Shown: piece by piece, positions 5,301 to 7,451 of the stretch
Layout: each line of letters starts with the position of its first letter
How positions within the stretch are numbered: position 1 is the stretch's first letter
DNA from: Chroococcidiopsidaceae cyanobacterium CP_BM_RX_35
Lineage (GTDB): Bacteria; Cyanobacteriota; Cyanobacteriia; Cyanobacteriales; Chroococcidiopsidaceae
Direction of reading: 5' to 3'
NCBI GenBank assembly: GCA_019242465.1
Contig: JAFAVL010000667.1
Span: 1-7,451 of the forward strand
Length of the DNA stretch: 7,451 nt
Position numbers and translations under genes: made by a program
The notes under the pieces: generated by a model
Seen by the model: the letters and a program-made list of their open reading frames with translations, nothing else
Told to the model about the DNA's origin: nothing
The model's database searches: none

Positions 5301-6911
5301 ATGGCTCTTGAAAAAAATGCAATCCAGAGTAAATGGGAATACTCTATTCCCTTATTTGCCACTGTATCACTCCTTATTTCATGTGCTGTTGTTTCCAATA
5401 AAAAATTCTTTTGGAATGATGAGTTACTATCATTCTACTTACTGAGTGATCCATCATTTACAAATATGATGAGTGCTTGGGGCGATACTTTTAATCAAGC
5501 ACCTCCTCTATATTTTATGTTTGGATGGTTATGGACAAAGATATTTGGTAATACAGAGTTATCACTTCGTTTATTCTCTAGTTTAACGTTATGTCTAGCT
5601 TTCACACTTATTTGGATAGTACTGCGACGTACTTACAATTTTTGGGCAGTTTCTATCGCGGTATTAAGTGTATTTTGTTTGTCTGAACTCATCTTGTATC
5701 ATAACGCCGAGGTCAGGATGTATGGATTATTTACTGCTACTTGTGCACTAGGTTTATTACAATTTGATTCTTTTAATAGAAAACGAAAATATTCTCGAAA
5801 ATCCCTTTTTATAAATGCCTTGATTCATGGAGCTATAGTTCTGACACATCTATTTGGTATTTTATATAGTGGTGCTATTTTATTTGCTTTCTTAATAAGT
5901 GATAGGTACTTCAAATACCTTCGCTTAAATGTTTATATTTCTGTAGTACTTGGCTGGTTGTTTCTCTTACCTTTTATTCCCTCTATTCTTAATCAAGCAA
6001 ATAATGATGCTAAGTGGTTTTCCTATGTTAGTGCTTCTCAACTATTTAAATACTTTATATTCACGCCCAAATTAGAAGTTTTATTTCTGTCATTATTGCT
6101 TGTTTCAGCATTTTTATACGTTGTTCAACTCAAGGATAAACGGAGCGAAGAAAACTTTACCTCCTTTAACACTAACTTGCTTGTAGAAACTGAGTTTTCT
6201 CTTTTGATACTAGCTGGAACTTTCCTGGCAGTTCCGGTTATTGCTTGGGTTATTAGCCGAATTGTAACTCCGATGCTTAATGAAAGATATATAATACCTA
6301 CCATTGCGATAAGTTGGTCGATTTTATTAGCGTACTTATCTTCAAAAATAATACCAACATCTCAATCAGAGTATTTAAGTCGTAGCAAAAAATCTTTTTT
6401 TAATAAACGTTATTTTATTTTACTGATTTTCGTCTTTATTTTACTTTTTTATCCGATACGTTATGCTGTGAACTCTGAATATCATCTACCTAAAAGCTTT
6501 TTGGAGAAACCCGGAGGTGATGATGATAAATACGGTTATGCTACTCTACCTATTGCTGTGGAGCTTGGGCATGACTTTCTGCCACGTTTTTACTATTCTT
6601 TAGGACGTAGAAAATATTTTCACATTCTAGATTGGGAGACTGCTTTAAGCAATACAAACAGCGCTTATGCCACTGGTGATTATACACACTTATCAGCCCT
6701 GAAACGGCATTATCCTTTCATAAATACCACTCAGAGTCAAGAATTTCTTCATAACTATAAGCGTTTCTTAGTTTTGAATGAACCTGAAAAAGACCGCAAT
6801 TGGTTTGAAGTCAGGATTCAAAATAATCCTGAATATAAAGTGAGGTTACTTGGACAAGTTAACGGGGCATGGCAGCCACTAGGACTATTTCTTGTAGAGG
6901 GCAAAGGATAA
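5301..6911 (+). CDS. Multi-spanning GT-C glycosyltransferase, ArnT/PMT (GT39/GT83)-like
   Basis: A 536-residue inner-membrane protein with about 10-11 hydrophobic helices (roughly 14-31, 68-80, 92-108, 113-131, 142-153, 172-197, 209-230, 259-275, 299-318, 333-347, 371-388) and a soluble C-terminal tail of about 145 residues. Family marks are the acidic pair D40-E41 in the first external loop (FFWNDELLSFY), NQAPPLYFMFGWLW (65-78), AEVRMYGLF (136-144), LTHLFGILY (181-189) and NERYIIP (327-333). Such enzymes take a sugar from a polyprenyl-phosphate carrier and attach it to an acceptor on the outer face of the membrane. The gene is much richer in A+T than its neighbours (for example 13 of 60 G+C at 6361-6420), hinting at separate ancestry. 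It lies 63 bp after the fusion gene. The acceptor cannot be read from sequence. Confidence 0.82.
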   Translation: MALEKNAIQSKWEYSIPLFATVSLLISCAVVSNKKFFWNDELLSFYLLSDPSFTNMMSAWGDTFNQAPPLYFMFGWLWTKIFGNTELSLRLFSSLTLCLAFTLIWIVLRRTYNFWAVSIAVLSVFCLSELILYHNAEVRMYGLFTATCALGLLQFDSFNRKRKYSRKSLFINALIHGAIVLTHLFGILYSGAILFAFLISDRYFKYLRLNVYISVVLGWLFLLPFIPSILNQANNDAKWFSYVSASQLFKYFIFTPKLEVLFLSLLLVSAFLYVVQLKDKRSEENFTSFNTNLLVETEFSLLILAGTFLAVPVIAWVISRIVTPMLNERYIIPTIAISWSILLAYLSSKIIPTSQSEYLSRSKKSFFNKRYFILLIFVFILLFYPIRYAVNSEYHLPKSFLEKPGGDDDKYGYATLPIAVELGHDFLPRFYYSLGRRKYFHILDWETALSNTNSAYATGDYTHLSALKRHYPFINTTQSQEFLHNYKRFLVLNEPEKDRNWFEVRIQNNPEYKVRLLGQVNGAWQPLGLFLVEGKG

Positions 6912-6962
6912 ACTTAATGAATAATGTAAAGAACCTATTTTTTAGCTCCAAATTCCTATCAA

Positions 6963-6985
6963 AGTGTCTGTAAATTTTGGACACT
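6963..6985. repeat. Short inverted repeat between convergent genes
   Basis: AGTGTC (6963-6968) and GACACT (6980-6985) form a 6-bp stem with an 11-nt loop. A run of six T (7000-7005) lies 14 nt beyond it on the plus strand, too far for a standard terminator. It may be a weak bidirectional end signal between the GT-C gene and the minus-strand HpsE-like gene. Confidence 0.25.
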
Positions 6986-7026
6986 AAGCTAGTCATCGGT
7001 TTTTTATCCCTTTAATATCCTGCCTT

Positions 7027-7451
7027 CTATGGACGTTCCGAGTTTTGAACTTCCTGGACAGCTGAGGCATACCCTCTTCGCTTTGCTTGCGCGAAACGAC
7101 GATCCCGAGAATTCATTTTCCAGTCTTGATAGGCTTGAAACAGTTTTCCACGCCATGACATAGACCGCAAGGTTGGTATTTTATTGCGAAATGAATCTAG
7201 TAGCCCGTGAGAATATACTAGGCTCTCTACTAAATTTAGTAAATAGCTTTCCTCAAGACGATTTGCTGGAATTAGATGAGTTAACTTTAATGATTTAAAC
7301 AATCCTGTACCTAAACCGATATCACAGGCAGTAAAAGCTAGATCCGTATCTCCACAGCTCGTCAGTTTCTTACCCTTGCGATCAAGTGCCGCTCGTTTTG
7401 GATCGTTGCGAATCAACTCAGCATATTTTTCAGCTACATTTTGGCGGACAC
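7027..7451 (-). CDS. hpsE: HpsE-like family 2 glycosyltransferase, C-terminal part, partial
   Basis: The frame is open from the right edge of the window to a TAG at 7027-7029, so about 140 C-terminal residues are visible and the N-terminal catalytic half lies outside. An internal TTG at 7414-7416 could be misread as a start, but coding continues upstream of it (VRQNVAEKYAE). The segment CGDTDLAFTACDIGLGTGLF, then LKLTHLIPANRLEESYLL, matches the region of GT2 enzymes that carries the acceptor-site acidic residues (D-T-D) and the following helix, as in cyanobacterial HpsE proteins. HpsE takes part in hormogonium polysaccharide synthesis in filamentous cyanobacteria; homologues also occur elsewhere, so the exact role is inferred. 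It converges on the GT-C gene with a 115-bp gap. Confidence 0.65.
   Translation of the reverse strand, partial: VRQNVAEKYAELIRNDPKRAALDRKGKKLTSCGDTDLAFTACDIGLGTGLFKSLKLTHLIPANRLEESYLLNLVESLVYSHGLLDSFRNKIPTLRSMSWRGKLFQAYQDWKMNSRDRRFAQAKRRGYASAVQEVQNSERP

Noticed and set aside
6991..7000. AGTCATCGGT shared with 158-167 as a repeat pair
   Set aside because: A single 10-bp match is expected several times by chance in a 7.4-kb window, and the flanks differ.
7027..7416. 129-residue protein starting at TTG 7416 as a complete gene
   Set aside because: The frame stays open to the window edge and the residues upstream fit the same protein, so it is the tail of a longer GT2 gene.

Overview
The window looks like a cyanobacterial chromosome segment. 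The closest matches by eye are cyanobacterial: a CAX-type Ca2+/H+ antiporter tail, a mazEF pair, a CGIC thioredoxin-like protein and the C-terminus of an HpsE-type glycosyltransferase. Base composition is moderate with a strongly AT-rich patch. I cannot assign a genus from sequence alone.

Layout. 1-139: end of a cation/proton antiporter gene. 140-289: non-coding, with a two-tier inverted repeat (159-202) and a probable mazEF promoter whose -10 box lies in a perfect palindrome (255-271). 290-864: type II toxin-antitoxin pair mazE-mazF, overlapping by 7 nt. 925-1242: small thioredoxin-fold protein. 1254-1886 (minus): TetR-type regulator, convergent with the thioredoxin gene. 1887-2257: intergenic region with a perfect 10-bp inverted repeat overlapping the -35 box of a good promoter that reads into the next block.

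2258-6911 (plus) is a surface-sugar block. It holds an NAD-dependent epimerase/dehydratase (2258-3322), a decayed gtrA-like flippase gene (about 3379-3611), a fused methyltransferase plus dolichol/polyprenol-phosphate-sugar-synthase-like glycosyltransferase (3702-5237), and an AT-rich, multi-spanning ArnT/PMT-like glycosyltransferase (5301-6911). From 7027 to the right edge, on the minus strand, is the 3' part of an HpsE-like GT2 gene.

Taken together (inference), the block resembles a lipid-linked sugar route. The epimerase would make or modify a nucleotide sugar. The GT2 half of the fusion would load it onto a polyprenyl phosphate, with the methyltransferase half possibly methylating the sugar or lipid intermediate. 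A GtrA protein would flip the carrier, and the GT-C enzyme would transfer the sugar to an acceptor outside the cytoplasmic membrane. The local gtrA is clearly broken, so either another flippase serves the route or the locus is decaying. The most unusual items are the methyltransferase-GT2 fusion, the gtrA remnant, and the palindrome over the epimerase promoter next to the divergent tetR.
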